Shown here: piece after piece, positions 8,901 through 17,210 of the stretch
Layout: every line of letters begins with the position of its first letter
Numbering within the stretch: position 1 is the first letter of the stretch
Source: UBA5109 sp038148435
Lineage (GTDB): Bacteria > Pseudomonadota > Gammaproteobacteria > Pseudomonadales > Pseudohongiellaceae
Direction of reading: 5' to 3'
Length of the DNA stretch: 36,371 nucleotides
NCBI GenBank assembly: GCA_038148435.1
Contig: JAYQVM010000009.1
Span: 1 to 36,371 of the forward strand
Program-made: the position numbers and the translations under genes
The notes under the pieces: generated by a model
What the model was told of the DNA's origin: nothing
What the model saw: only the letters and a program-made list of their open reading frames with translations
Databases searched by the model: none

Positions 8901-9515
8901 TTAGCGAATCAATGATCCATCATCAAAAATACCACTTGTATGACAACCCAGGCCTTGTTGAGCAGCCATTTCTTCAAGCGCCCTGAACTCTTGATAATAA
9001 TTATCATCTGAGCGGTATCGAACCACTTCGGCATAACCCAGACTGATCAACTGGCGCTCAATCAGCACCCCATTGGCAAACACATAACGTAAAAGTCGTC
9101 CGTAAACATCGCGATCCGTTTCATCCCGCTCTAGCGTCAGAGTTTGGCCTTCAAGAAGCTGGCGATTGGCCAGGGTGGATTCCTCATAACAGGGCTCTCC
9201 GAACTCCGGCGCATTAGCCGCAATATATCGAACCCGCTGTACTTCTCCGTCGATAAACACATCAATGGTATCTCCATCAATAACACGGCGCAGTTCCGCA
9301 GCCTGGGGCATCGAATCCCGTATGGCCTCATATTCAACGCCCAGAAAACCAATCTCAGCATCTGCCAGCACCGATTTCAGACCCGGTTCCACACTTCGTC
9401 CGATAAAAGGTAGAATATGTTGGTGGGTAAAACTGGATTCTTTCAGGCTAATATCAAACTCCGTAAAAACCACGCCAAACGCCAAAACAAGTAAAATTTT
9501 TAAAGTCACTTTCAT
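8901..9515 (-). CDS. Exported SNase-type thermonuclease
   Basis: 204 residues. A hydrophobic N-terminus (residues 4-18) without a clear cleavage site is followed by a spacer, then a staphylococcal-nuclease fold from about 72. Motifs seen are RVIDGDTI (77-84), RYIAANAPE (96-104), CYEES (109-113) and RDVYGRLLRYV (135-145). These supply the expected Asp, two catalytic Arg (96 and 140) and Glu. The Asp of the usual G-I-D-T/A-P-E turn is Asn here, as in many proteobacterial homologues. Cys109 and Cys191 could form a disulfide. Expected activity is calcium-dependent cleavage of DNA or RNA in the periplasm or at the outer face of the inner membrane. It is convergent with the upstream barrel gene. 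Confidence 0.88.
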   Translation of the reverse strand: MKVTLKILLVLAFGVVFTEFDISLKESSFTHQHILPFIGRSVEPGLKSVLADAEIGFLGVEYEAIRDSMPQAAELRRVIDGDTIDVFIDGEVQRVRYIAANAPEFGEPCYEESTLANRQLLEGQTLTLERDETDRDVYGRLLRYVFANGVLIERQLISLGYAEVVRYRSDDNYYQEFRALEEMAAQQGLGCHTSGIFDDGSLIR

Positions 9516-9752
9516 AGCAGCTCAATCTTTCTCAGATTTCTATAAAAAATGTACACTCAAAGAGAAGCCTGGTTTATATGCCTGGGATCATTCAAAACGT
9601 TGCAGTCCTTGCTGGGAAGACCGTATCAGTAAATATTTCTGGCACCCTCTTGAGATAATTTTAAACCCCTCGACAAAAACTAACTGAGACACTAGCAGCT
9701 ATTTGCTATGCTTTACAGGTTATCATCAGCAAAACATTAGTCAGGCCACTCT

Positions 9753-11582
9753 TTGCAAACTCAGTCAACCCCAAAACGCTTGGGCAAGTTTTTTTCCGTC
9801 TTCCGCTACTCTCAGGTTGCCCTGCGGCTGGTCTGGGAAACAAGTGCCTCGCTGACACTGGTGATGGCCCTGTCTACCCTATTGACCGGTATCTTGCCGG
9901 CTGCCATTGCTTCTGTGGGAGGACTTATAGTCGATGCAGTGGTGACAGCCATAGCAGAAAATGACACCGAGCAGGCTGCTGCCCGACTACTAACACTGTA
10001 TCTGGTTCTGCTAGAAGCGGGCCTGGTCATTTTGGTTACAGCTGCCCAGCGCATCAATACCATATGCCAGTCAATCCTGCGCGTGCTGCTGGGCAATAAA
10101 ATCAATGTCATGATTCTAGAAAAGGCCCTGACACTAGAACTGGCCCACTTTGAGGATGCTGAATACTATGACAAGCTCACCCGTGCTCGCCGGGAAGCAT
10201 CGAGTCGCCCTCTGAGTCTGGTTATAAAAACCTTCGAACTGATCCGCAACATGATTGCTTTGCTTACAATCGCTATTTTCCTGCTGCAGTTCTCTCCCTA
10301 TGCGGTATTGCTACTCATCGCTGCCGGAATACCTGCTTTTATTGCCGAAGCAAAATTTTCCGGTGAGGCTTTTCGTATCTATCGCCGTCGTTCTGCCGAG
10401 CGCCGTAAACAGCTTTACCTGGAAATGGTGCTGACCCGCGAGGATGGGGTCAAGGAAGTCAAGCTATTAGACCTAGGAAAACTGTTTCTGGATCGCTATA
10501 TCGGTATTTTCAAGGAGATTTATAAAGAAGATCGCAATCTGGTCCTACGGCGGGGATTCTGGGGATTTGTCTTGGGGCTTCTGGCCAGCGCTGCCTTTTA
10601 TTTTGCCTATGCCTGGGTGGCTTTTGCCGCTATTGCCACTATGATTTCAGTGGGACAGATGACCATGTACATTGCCCAGTTCCGTCTGGGACAAAATGCG
10701 GTTTCGGATAGCCTGAATTCAGTTAACGGCATGTATGAAGATAATCTGTATTTATCCACACTCACCGAGTACCTCGATCATCAGGTCCCCGAAAGTTCCG
10801 GTAAGCAGACAGCCGGGCCCAAGCCTTATGAAGGAATCCGTTTTGAAGGCGTGAGTTTTTATTATCCTGGTACCAAAATTCCAGCACTCGAGAAGATCAA
10901 CCTGCATATCCAGCCGGGTGAAAGCCTGGCACTGGTCGGAGAAAATGGCAGCGGTAAAACCACTCTGATCAAATTACTGACGCGACTGTATACTCCCAGT
11001 GAAGGTAACATTTATCTGGAAGGCCTGAATCTTCAGGACTGGGATATCGCCAGTCTGCGTGCCAAAATCGGTGTAATCTTTCAGGACTTTGCCCGCTACC
11101 AGTTACTGGTCGGTGAAAATATTGGTATTGGGGATGTGCCAAATCTCGAGCAGCGCGAACAGATTGCCGAGGCTGCCAGCAAAGGCATGGCGGACGATTT
11201 CATTCAGAATTTACCTGAGGCCTATGACACCCAGCTGGGTACCTGGTTCCACCAGGGCAAGGAGCTTTCTGGTGGTCAGTGGCAGAAAATTGCCCTGTCA
11301 CGCGCCTTCATGCGCAACAAGGCTAACATCTTGATTCTGGACGAACCGACAGCTGCTATAGACGCTCGAGCCGAAGCAGAAATATTCACCCACTTTCGTG
11401 AACTAACTTCACAGAAAATTTCTATCATCATTTCACACCGTTTTTCCACGGTGCGCATGGCTGATCATATAATCGTTCTGAATAAAGGGCGAATAACCGA
11501 ACAGGGGAGCCATCAGGAGCTGCTTAATTCAGGCGGCCAATATGCTTCGCTTTTCAAGCTTCAGGCTAGGGGGTATCAATAA
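9753..11582 (+). CDS. ABC transporter, fused permease and ATPase (ABCB-type exporter)
   Basis: 609 residues. A six-helix exporter membrane domain occupies about 20-335, the ABC domain 360-605. Walker A GENGSGKTT is at 396-404, the Q-loop in VIFQD, signature LSGGQ at 505-509, Walker B LILDEPTAAID at 527-537, and the H-loop in ISHRFST. The layout is of a half-transporter that works as a homodimer. Similar proteins serve as lipid, peptide or drug exporters; nothing adjacent identifies a substrate. No in-frame ATG precedes the TTG at 9753, which has only a weak AGG upstream, so the start is the best available rather than proven. No peptidase C39 domain is present. Confidence 0.85.
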   Translation: MQTQSTPKRLGKFFSVFRYSQVALRLVWETSASLTLVMALSTLLTGILPAAIASVGGLIVDAVVTAIAENDTEQAAARLLTLYLVLLEAGLVILVTAAQRINTICQSILRVLLGNKINVMILEKALTLELAHFEDAEYYDKLTRARREASSRPLSLVIKTFELIRNMIALLTIAIFLLQFSPYAVLLLIAAGIPAFIAEAKFSGEAFRIYRRRSAERRKQLYLEMVLTREDGVKEVKLLDLGKLFLDRYIGIFKEIYKEDRNLVLRRGFWGFVLGLLASAAFYFAYAWVAFAAIATMISVGQMTMYIAQFRLGQNAVSDSLNSVNGMYEDNLYLSTLTEYLDHQVPESSGKQTAGPKPYEGIRFEGVSFYYPGTKIPALEKINLHIQPGESLALVGENGSGKTTLIKLLTRLYTPSEGNIYLEGLNLQDWDIASLRAKIGVIFQDFARYQLLVGENIGIGDVPNLEQREQIAEAASKGMADDFIQNLPEAYDTQLGTWFHQGKELSGGQWQKIALSRAFMRNKANILILDEPTAAIDARAEAEIFTHFRELTSQKISIIISHRFSTVRMADHIIVLNKGRITEQGSHQELLNSGGQYASLFKLQARGYQ

Positions 11583-11714
11583 ATCATTACAACCCGAAAA
11601 ACCAAAAAAAACTGCATACGAAAATTTTCATCCCTACATGACAGGTTTATACCTATCGAAGTGTATGTCACTTCCAGCCGTTTCAAACTGGACAGGAAAT
11701 TCAAGAATATCTGA

Positions 11715-12365
11715 TTACTCAGCTGGGTCGACCCTCTGAGCAGTGGTGCTGTTCATCCGGTACCAGCCAGCGATGGAATAGCGATCACGCCTAGTCTGCA
11801 GCACCTCATGCAAAAAGTCTTCGCTTAAAAAAGTCACCAGCGTGCCAAATTCAGGCACTATACGAATAACATCCTTATCAGAGGTATGCAGCAACAATTC
11901 TCCACCATCTTCAGCCATCCACTGCTTGTTAAGATACAAAACCAGAGAAAGCACCCGATTGGACTCGCCTTTGAAAGCGTCCAGATGTTTGCTGTAAAAA
12001 GCACCAGGTGAATAATGGGCAAAGTGGCTCTCAAAGGAAAATAATCCCAAAAACAGCTGTCTGTTGAGGTATTGCTGCAGTTGTCCCGTCCAGACCAACC
12101 AATCTTCACCGGCGGGTGAAGAACCATTTATCCAGCAAATTTCATCACTGCGCACCTGCTCATTATGTGTGTAATCCAGCTGCCTGCCGATACCGGCCGG
12201 TTCGAATTTTTCCACCTGCAATGTCTGCACCTGTGTAAAAAGTGCTTCACATAAATTCAGTGGTAGCCCAGCCGTTTGAATACTGTAACCCTGGACATAT
12301 AGATCATTGGCGATGGAGGCAAACCCTGATTGGTTTTCAAACTTAATGCTTGTTTCTCGTTTCAT
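11715..12365 (-). CDS. 2OG-Fe(II) oxygenase
   Basis: 216 residues. The double-stranded beta-helix core is in the C-terminal half, with the iron ligands HLD (His127, Asp129) and LHEV (His186), and Arg195 in RYSIAGWYR placed to bind 2-oxoglutarate. The FAHYSPGAFYSKHLDAFKG and GGELLLHTSD segments are typical of the SM-20/prolyl-hydroxylase-like and PiuC-like branch. Expected reaction: oxidative decarboxylation of 2-oxoglutarate coupled to hydroxylation of an unknown substrate, possibly a protein side chain or small peptide. It is the last of four overlapping genes: its start lies 23 bases inside the MgtC gene, which implies translational coupling. It is convergent with the ABC exporter, 132 bp away. 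Confidence 0.87.
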   Translation of the reverse strand: MKRETSIKFENQSGFASIANDLYVQGYSIQTAGLPLNLCEALFTQVQTLQVEKFEPAGIGRQLDYTHNEQVRSDEICWINGSSPAGEDWLVWTGQLQQYLNRQLFLGLFSFESHFAHYSPGAFYSKHLDAFKGESNRVLSLVLYLNKQWMAEDGGELLLHTSDKDVIRIVPEFGTLVTFLSEDFLHEVLQTRRDRYSIAGWYRMNSTTAQRVDPAE

Positions 12366-12870
12366 CCTGAGCCTCAGGGTCTGACATTATTTTATTGCTT
12401 TCCCTTCGATGAAAATTTTTGATACTGGTATGTACACCTCGAGTTAAAATTTTCGCGTGATTTTCCAGAATATCCACCCCATAAAGTATGCCCACCACCA
12501 ATAGCGATACCTTCACGGCAGCTATTAGATTGTTGGTGCCAATCATCGCACCGATGGCAGCGAGCACCCATATTGTTGCTGCTGAGGTGACTCCCATCAC
12601 CGCCCCATCACGGGCCAGCATGACGCCAGCACCCAGAAAACCGATACCGGTAATGATCTGCCCCAGCACACGGGTAGGGTCAGAATTTTGTACATCAAGT
12701 GAGGTCGAGGTAGTGATGAATAGATAGGTGCCCAACGTTATCAGGCTGGCAGTTCGGATGCCCACTGGCTTGCCACGCACCTGCCTCTCAAATCCGATCA
12801 TGCCGCCACAAAGGATGGCGATTAAGATGGCATGCCACTGATAAGGCAAAATATCAAAAAATTCAGCCAT
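12343..12870 (-). CDS. MgtC/SapB family inner-membrane protein
   Basis: 175 residues with four hydrophobic segments (about 12-27, 40-56, 68-85 and 92-130). Family hallmarks are GGMIGFERQVRGKPVGIRT (22-40) and TGIGFLGAGVML (74-85). It lacks the C-terminal ACT-like domain of virulence MgtC, as do the short SapB-type members; the tail is hydrophilic and charged. MgtC proteins are tied to low-magnesium adaptation and can inhibit the F1Fo ATPase; SapB relatives are uncharacterised. Here it is the third gene of an overlapping four-gene set, sharing 8 bp with the GNAT gene and 23 bp with the oxygenase gene. That suggests a role linked to the ligase pathway rather than to magnesium. No mgtA or magnesium leader is visible. 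Confidence 0.9.
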   Translation of the reverse strand: MAEFFDILPYQWHAILIAILCGGMIGFERQVRGKPVGIRTASLITLGTYLFITTSTSLDVQNSDPTRVLGQIITGIGFLGAGVMLARDGAVMGVTSAATIWVLAAIGAMIGTNNLIAAVKVSLLVVGILYGVDILENHAKILTRGVHTSIKNFHRRESNKIMSDPEAQDETRNKH

Positions 12871-13363
12871 GTCTGTTACCTTTTTTCTTGATGTTTAAAT
12901 TCAGCTCCATTTTCAGGGCATCTGCGCCATCACCATAATACTCGGTGATCTGACTGATAACCCTGAAATCAAAGCGTTTGTAGAGTTCCTGTGTTTTTTT
13001 ATCGTTGGCCCTGACTTCAAGTCGACAACGTTGATAACCTAGTTGTCTGAGTTTTGTAAGTGTCCTTTGCAACAGGCTGGAGGCAATACCCAAACCTCGC
13101 AGCTCGGGGATCACAGCCAGTGAGTAGATACGTGCCGGGCGTGGCAAGTTAGGTATAAGGCAAAGCAGATAGCCATGCACCCGTCCGGCTGAGTGACAGA
13201 CAAGCGAGATGGTTTTTGCCTTTTGCAACAGATATTGCAACTGGCGTCGGTTGAAATTATCTGTTTTGAAACAGCGCTCTTCTATTTCCAGCAGTGCATC
13301 CACTTGATTGATTAACGCTGCTGAAAATTCAAAGTTGGTCAACTCAACGACCTCTAGATTCAA
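12863..13363 (-). CDS. GNAT family N-acetyltransferase (RimI-like)
   Basis: 166 residues. The acetyl-CoA motif A is clear: RIYSLAVIPELRGLGIASSLL (78-98), with R-G-L-G-I-A forming the pyrophosphate loop, followed by CRLEVRANDKKTQELYKRFDF (113-133), the usual C-terminal motif B with its Tyr. It resembles RimI in the order of motifs but has its own N-terminus. The expected activity is transfer of acetyl or another acyl group to an amine. The gene starts 20 bases inside the end of the RimK-like ligase gene and its end overlaps the MgtC start by 8 bases, so all are probably translated from one message. The substrate could be the ligase product or its target; this is inference. Confidence 0.9.
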   Translation of the reverse strand: MNLEVVELTNFEFSAALINQVDALLEIEERCFKTDNFNRRQLQYLLQKAKTISLVCHSAGRVHGYLLCLIPNLPRPARIYSLAVIPELRGLGIASSLLQRTLTKLRQLGYQRCRLEVRANDKKTQELYKRFDFRVISQITEYYGDGADALKMELNLNIKKKGNRHG

Positions 13364-14798
13364 GTCGTTGCTGGAATTCCGACATAATCAACATATAGAG
13401 CTCATCTCCAAGGAAAGCATCCTCAACATCATGGTCGATATTAGGGTTATCATTCACCTCAATTACATAAGCATGTTTCTCATGCTCCTTGATATCAACA
13501 CCATAAAGTCCCTTTCCGATAGATTTTGCTGCGCGCACTGCTGCATCCAGCACGACCTTTGGCACCTCAAAGGTTGGCAGGGTTTCAAAGCCGCCGCTAA
13601 AATGTCGTTTAGCCTGATGGTTATATATCTGCCAGTGGTTCCTCGCCATTAAATAGCGGCAGGCGTAAATGGCGCGTCCATTTAATACACCAACGCGCCA
13701 GTCAAATTCGGTATAAAGATACTCCTGGACCAGCACCAGCGCACTTTCAAGAAATAGCTCGTCAAGTTTCTGCTTGAGTTCTTCACGCGAGGAAACTTTA
13801 AATACACCTCGTGAAAAAGATCCTTCAGGCATTTTCAGCACCATAGGATAATCAAACATCTTCTCAATCAAATCAAGGGATGTCTGTGAACTATCAATCA
13901 CTACTTGTGTTCGAAGACTGGGGACTTTTTTATAAGAAAAGGCGTCCTGCAGATATACTTTATTGCAGCAGCGCAGAATGGAAACTGGATCATCAATTAC
14001 GACTAGACCCAATTTTTCTGCACGGTTGGCTAGGCGATAGGTGTGATGGTCAATAGCTGTGGTTTCACGGATAAAAAGTGCATCATATTGCCCTATCGTC
14101 TGAAATTGATCAGCCGTGATAGTTTCTGCAGCAATACCATATTTTGCCGCAGCCTTGATAAACTTAGCTATTGCTTCTCGGTTACTTGGCGGTACTTTCT
14201 CTTCGGGATTTACCAAAATGGCCATATCCCAGCGCATCGATTTCTGACGAGTATTGACTCGCCAGATAGTTTTTACAAATTCGGTCAGGCGCTGTCTGAA
14301 AGTTTCCCTCTGTGATATCGATAGATTGCTAAAAGCACAACGTTCAATTTTCAGGCTTAGGTCGCCATCAAGGCGTTGAAGGCGAAGCCTCAGCAGTGGT
14401 GCCGGATATTCTAAAAAAAGCCGTTTACCCAGCTTTTGTAATGGAGCATTGCTAGTCCAACCAAAATAAATCGTTTCCTCGAGCCACTCACCTTGAGTGA
14501 GAACTTCTTTTAGATCACGTTTGAGCTGCAATAGTAGACTTTCATCATGATTGAATACACGCAGTTCATTAATCACTTTTATACTAGGTAAAACCAGATG
14601 CTGGCGGGCTTCTGCCAGCAGAGAACAGTAATATCCCTTACTCAAATAATGCTCTGTATCGCAGAGATTGATGATGCGGGTTTTGCCTTCGTTGAGCTTG
14701 GGATAATCCTGTAAATATTTCTCAAAACTCAGCACCTCCGGATAAGAATCATCCAGTACCAATTCCTCACTATCAACTATAATCAATGTCTTGTGCAT
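13344..14798 (-). CDS. RimK-like ATP-grasp ligase with RLAN-type N-terminal domain
   Basis: 484 residues. Residues 1-175 form an alpha/beta domain resembling the RLAN domain (Pfam PF14401, as I recall), beginning with the HKTLIIVD strand. Residues about 190-470 form a RimK-type ATP-grasp: glycine-rich loop LKMPEGSFSRGVFKV (321-335), QEY (358-360), DWRVGVLNGRAIYACRYLM (366-384) and the metal-binding EVNDNPN (447-453). The family joins a carboxylate to an amine through an acyl-phosphate, as RimK adds glutamate to ribosomal protein S6. RLAN-containing ligases have been predicted from gene neighbourhoods to make novel peptides. It is the first gene of the overlapping set with GNAT, MgtC and 2OG oxygenase. 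No ribosomal protein or carrier-peptide gene is adjacent. Confidence 0.88.
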   Translation of the reverse strand: MHKTLIIVDSEELVLDDSYPEVLSFEKYLQDYPKLNEGKTRIINLCDTEHYLSKGYYCSLLAEARQHLVLPSIKVINELRVFNHDESLLLQLKRDLKEVLTQGEWLEETIYFGWTSNAPLQKLGKRLFLEYPAPLLRLRLQRLDGDLSLKIERCAFSNLSISQRETFRQRLTEFVKTIWRVNTRQKSMRWDMAILVNPEEKVPPSNREAIAKFIKAAAKYGIAAETITADQFQTIGQYDALFIRETTAIDHHTYRLANRAEKLGLVVIDDPVSILRCCNKVYLQDAFSYKKVPSLRTQVVIDSSQTSLDLIEKMFDYPMVLKMPEGSFSRGVFKVSSREELKQKLDELFLESALVLVQEYLYTEFDWRVGVLNGRAIYACRYLMARNHWQIYNHQAKRHFSGGFETLPTFEVPKVVLDAAVRAAKSIGKGLYGVDIKEHEKHAYVIEVNDNPNIDHDVEDAFLGDELYMLIMSEFQQRLESRGR

Positions 14799-14852
14799 GA
14801 CTCAAAGCCAAGTCTTTTTGGTTCTACTGCAAGATTAGTAAAATAATTCCGC

Positions 14853-14881
14853 TGTATATGCCTGTTTTGTTCTTAGCGCAA
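14853..14881 (-). promoter_or_regulatory. Candidate sigma70 promoter of the RimK-GNAT-MgtC-2OG operon
   Basis: On the minus strand, TTGCGC (14881-14876) and TATACA (14858-14853) are separated by 17 bp, each matching four of six consensus positions. Transcription would begin near 14846, about 48 nt before the ligase ATG at 14798. No operator-like repeat is evident. The call rests on spacing and partial matches only. Confidence 0.35.
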
Positions 14882-14921
14882 TCTTTTTTTTCAATACTTC
14901 AATAGGGGAGACTCTCTATCG

Positions 14922-15227
14922 ATTTATACTTCTACTGATCAGCTCAAAAACTGTTTGGTAGCTATAAAGTATCTTTCATTCCGATTGATATTGATTCTTC
15001 GGCTTACCAGAAAGGCAATGAGGGCAGCAAGATTCATGCGGCACTAAAACGGCACACTAGCATCCCCATGATTTCAGAGTTTTTTTGTCGGCGAAACCAT
15101 TATTGGCAAGTGAACGGAAACCTTTGATGCCTGCAAGAACGACACCCTGCAGACCTTACTAAAGAATAACCAAATGGATTACAGCGAAACGGTCAAGGTC
15201 AGTCCCTATTCACTGCTGCCGAAGTGA
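14922..15227 (+). pseudogene. Decayed glutaredoxin gene
   Basis: Three reading frames together spell a glutaredoxin. Frame of 14922 gives IYTSTDQLKNC...AIKYLS. The frame of 14978 gives IPIDIDSSAYQKGNEGSK and IHAALKRHTSIPMISEFF. The frame of 15087 gives VGETIIGK, a TGA stop (15111-15113), then TETFDACKNDTLQTLL, ending PYSLLPK at 15227. The pattern matches the glutaredoxin type ending GG.TETFDA...LLPxW. The second shift coincides with a run of seven T at 15080-15086; six would restore the frame. The usual CPYC active site is not recognisable and no start codon remains, though AGGGGAG lies at 14903-14909. At least two frameshifts plus a stop make expression of a working protein very unlikely. 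Confidence 0.75.
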
Positions 15228-15243
15228 CTTCAGCTCCGCTAGT

Positions 15244-16233
15244 TTAAAATAGGAACCCGGCACTGCGTTCGATCACCCAGTAGGCAGAAGGGATGCCGAT
15301 GGAGTAGGCTACCAGCAGCTCTATGTTCAGCGCTGAATTAACAGACGCAAAAGCCTGTTGATGTAAAATCTGATAAAGCCTGCGGAAGAACTGATAAATA
15401 ATCAACACCATACCTATGAAAATCAACTGGCCGAATTCAACACCGACATTGAAAAACATCAGAGACAGCAGAAACTGTTCCTGCACCACACCAACATCGC
15501 CGAGGGCGCTGGCAAAACCAAGCCCATGCAGAAGACCAAATGAAAACGACACAATGACCGGCGCCCGGTAAGTCCAGGAGTCGGTGTGATTGCGGGATAT
15601 TTCATGCGCCAGAAACAGGATGGACAGGGCGATCACTGCTTCAACCGGGGCAATCGGTAAATTGATGATGCCCAGTGTCGACAAGAACAGCGTAATGGAA
15701 TGTGCCAGGGTAAAACCCGTCACGGTCAGCAGAATACGTTTCATTGTACCGGATATCACCAGCAAGCCAAGTACAAACAGCAGGTGATCAAGACCAATCA
15801 GAATATGCTCGATACCGAGAACCGTGTAGACAAATGACACCTCGAGGGGACTGGGTGCCGGTTCCACTTCCCAGCTGGTCTCTGATGGCGTTAGCATCAT
15901 GTTGCGTGAGGTTCCATCAAGAAAATTCAACCTGAAATAGGTCGCCAGTGAGGGATTGGCCTGTGGGTATACCAGGGAAAAACTTTCCCCCTCAAGACCG
16001 CCCGGACAAGTCCAGATATTGTTACCCCCCTGCGCAGTGGTGCTGCAATGCTCGGGCCAAAGTAACATCGGAAAGTTATTGGCGGGCAAAACCGGCGGCA
16101 CCCTGACCGTGCCAAAAAAGACATCCGGCGCCTGTTCATTCAGGGTAACGACGACGGGGCGAGCATCATGCGCCAGAGAAACCGAGGGCAGCAAGAAAGC
16201 TAGAGACAGCAGCAGCAAAAAACGCAGGAACAT
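15244..16233 (-). CDS. HupE/UreJ-2 family membrane protein
   Basis: 329 residues. A signal peptide (FLLLLSLAFLLPSVSLA|HDARP) precedes a periplasmic domain of about 110 residues with Cys43 and Cys55-type paired cysteines. Six or so hydrophobic segments then run from about 135 to the end. Conserved blocks of the family are GIEHILIGLDHLLFVLGLL, TGFTLAHSITLFLS and GLLHGLGFASAL, carrying buried His and Asp residues like those of nickel/cobalt permeases. No urease or hydrogenase genes lie nearby, so metal transport is only a possibility. Its ATG overlaps the stop of the upstream parvulin gene (TAATG), showing translational coupling. Confidence 0.87.
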   Translation of the reverse strand: MFLRFLLLLSLAFLLPSVSLAHDARPVVVTLNEQAPDVFFGTVRVPPVLPANNFPMLLWPEHCSTTAQGGNNIWTCPGGLEGESFSLVYPQANPSLATYFRLNFLDGTSRNMMLTPSETSWEVEPAPSPLEVSFVYTVLGIEHILIGLDHLLFVLGLLVISGTMKRILLTVTGFTLAHSITLFLSTLGIINLPIAPVEAVIALSILFLAHEISRNHTDSWTYRAPVIVSFSFGLLHGLGFASALGDVGVVQEQFLLSLMFFNVGVEFGQLIFIGMVLIIYQFFRRLYQILHQQAFASVNSALNIELLVAYSIGIPSAYWVIERSAGFLF

Positions 16234-17105
16234 TAAATCCCCCCTACCCGCAGTTCATACTTTTTAATCAGATTATCTTCGGCTGCCCGTCGGGAAAGAT
16301 ATTGCTGCTCAATCTGGTAGTCATCCAGAATTCGCTCGCGCATGTCAGGAAACTCCGGTAGCATGGCCTGGTTACGATTACTCAACAGTACCAGGTGAAA
16401 ACCGAAATCGGTTTCAACCGGACCCGCCCAGCTCGTGTCATCCGGTGTCAGAGTATCCAGCCAGTCGGCAAAGGCATCGTTGAAGTTATTGCGGATAAAG
16501 TCACGGGAACGGCGAACGTAGTTCTGCAGATACACAAAAGTGTCACCATACTCGGAAGCGCCCAGAAACGTGACATTTTTTTCACGAAGCTGCTGTAACA
16601 GTTCTGCTGCCCTTTGCTGTCCCGCCTCGCTATGTTCTGGATCATTGATGAAAACGTGCGTGAAGGTATAGGAAGCCGGACGCCGGTATACATTGGCATT
16701 ATCTAGATAGTATTGCTGCAGGATCTCTTCATCCGGCGCTGACAGGACAGTAACTGCATCCTGCAGCAGGAACTGCAACTTCTCCACCATCCTCAACTTG
16801 ATGTTGTAGTCGCCTTCATCCATGCCCATGGTCAGGGCCTCCCGATAGAGCGCCTCTTCCCGGTAATAGTCATTGATCAGTAACTGCTGTTGCTCCGACG
16901 ACATGGCATCCAACTGCTCGGCAAACAGTTCTTCATTAAACGCATTGGCACGATACTGCATAAAACTGAGCAATTCAGCCCTGCCGACAGAGATGACATC
17001 GGCATCATCAATTGACTCATCCGAGCCGGTGAGTGCATACAAGAGAAACAGCAGCAGGCCGAAAAGCCAGAAATGCAGCAGAGGTTGTTTGGCGAACTTT
17101 TGCAT
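16233..17105 (-). CDS. Membrane-anchored parvulin-type peptidyl-prolyl isomerase
   Basis: The favoured ATG (17105-17103) gives 290 residues and has AGAGG five bases upstream; an in-frame ATG at 17171 would add 22 residues without a good ribosome site. One membrane anchor (LLHFWLFGLLLFLLYALTG, about 9-27) is followed by a SurA/PpiC-like helical region and a rotamase-like domain: SYTFTHVFINDPEHS, then AELLQQLREKNVTFLGASEYGDTF, and WAGPVETDFGFHLVLLSNR. It probably assists folding of exported proteins. Its stop overlaps the HupE-family start, and parvulin/HupE pairs recur in gammaproteobacteria as I recall, so it may serve that membrane protein. It is divergent from asmA, with 105 bp between starts. 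Confidence 0.85.
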   Translation of the reverse strand: MQKFAKQPLLHFWLFGLLLFLLYALTGSDESIDDADVISVGRAELLSFMQYRANAFNEELFAEQLDAMSSEQQQLLINDYYREEALYREALTMGMDEGDYNIKLRMVEKLQFLLQDAVTVLSAPDEEILQQYYLDNANVYRRPASYTFTHVFINDPEHSEAGQQRAAELLQQLREKNVTFLGASEYGDTFVYLQNYVRRSRDFIRNNFNDAFADWLDTLTPDDTSWAGPVETDFGFHLVLLSNRNQAMLPEFPDMRERILDDYQIEQQYLSRRAAEDNLIKKYELRVGGI

Positions 17106-17210
17106 AAGGCCTCTTTGGTTTAAATTGCCAGACATTATAGGTAATTTATTTTTATCATCGCAATGCAACAAGTTGACACTTGTCTAGTCTAATCTCCTAT
17201 ATTAAGGACT

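Noticed and set aside
9540..9687. Cys-containing frame (KRCSPCWEDRISKYF) upstream of the ABC exporter, considered as a peptide precursor
   Set aside because: It has no start codon of its own, only continues from the antisense of the nuclease gene, and lacks a leader or ribosome site.
17168..17203. ACAAGT-TGAC-ACTTGT palindrome with TTGACA and TATATT before asmA
   Set aside because: The spacing is 18-19 bp and transcription would begin at the ATG itself, conflicting with the clear AAGGA ribosome site.
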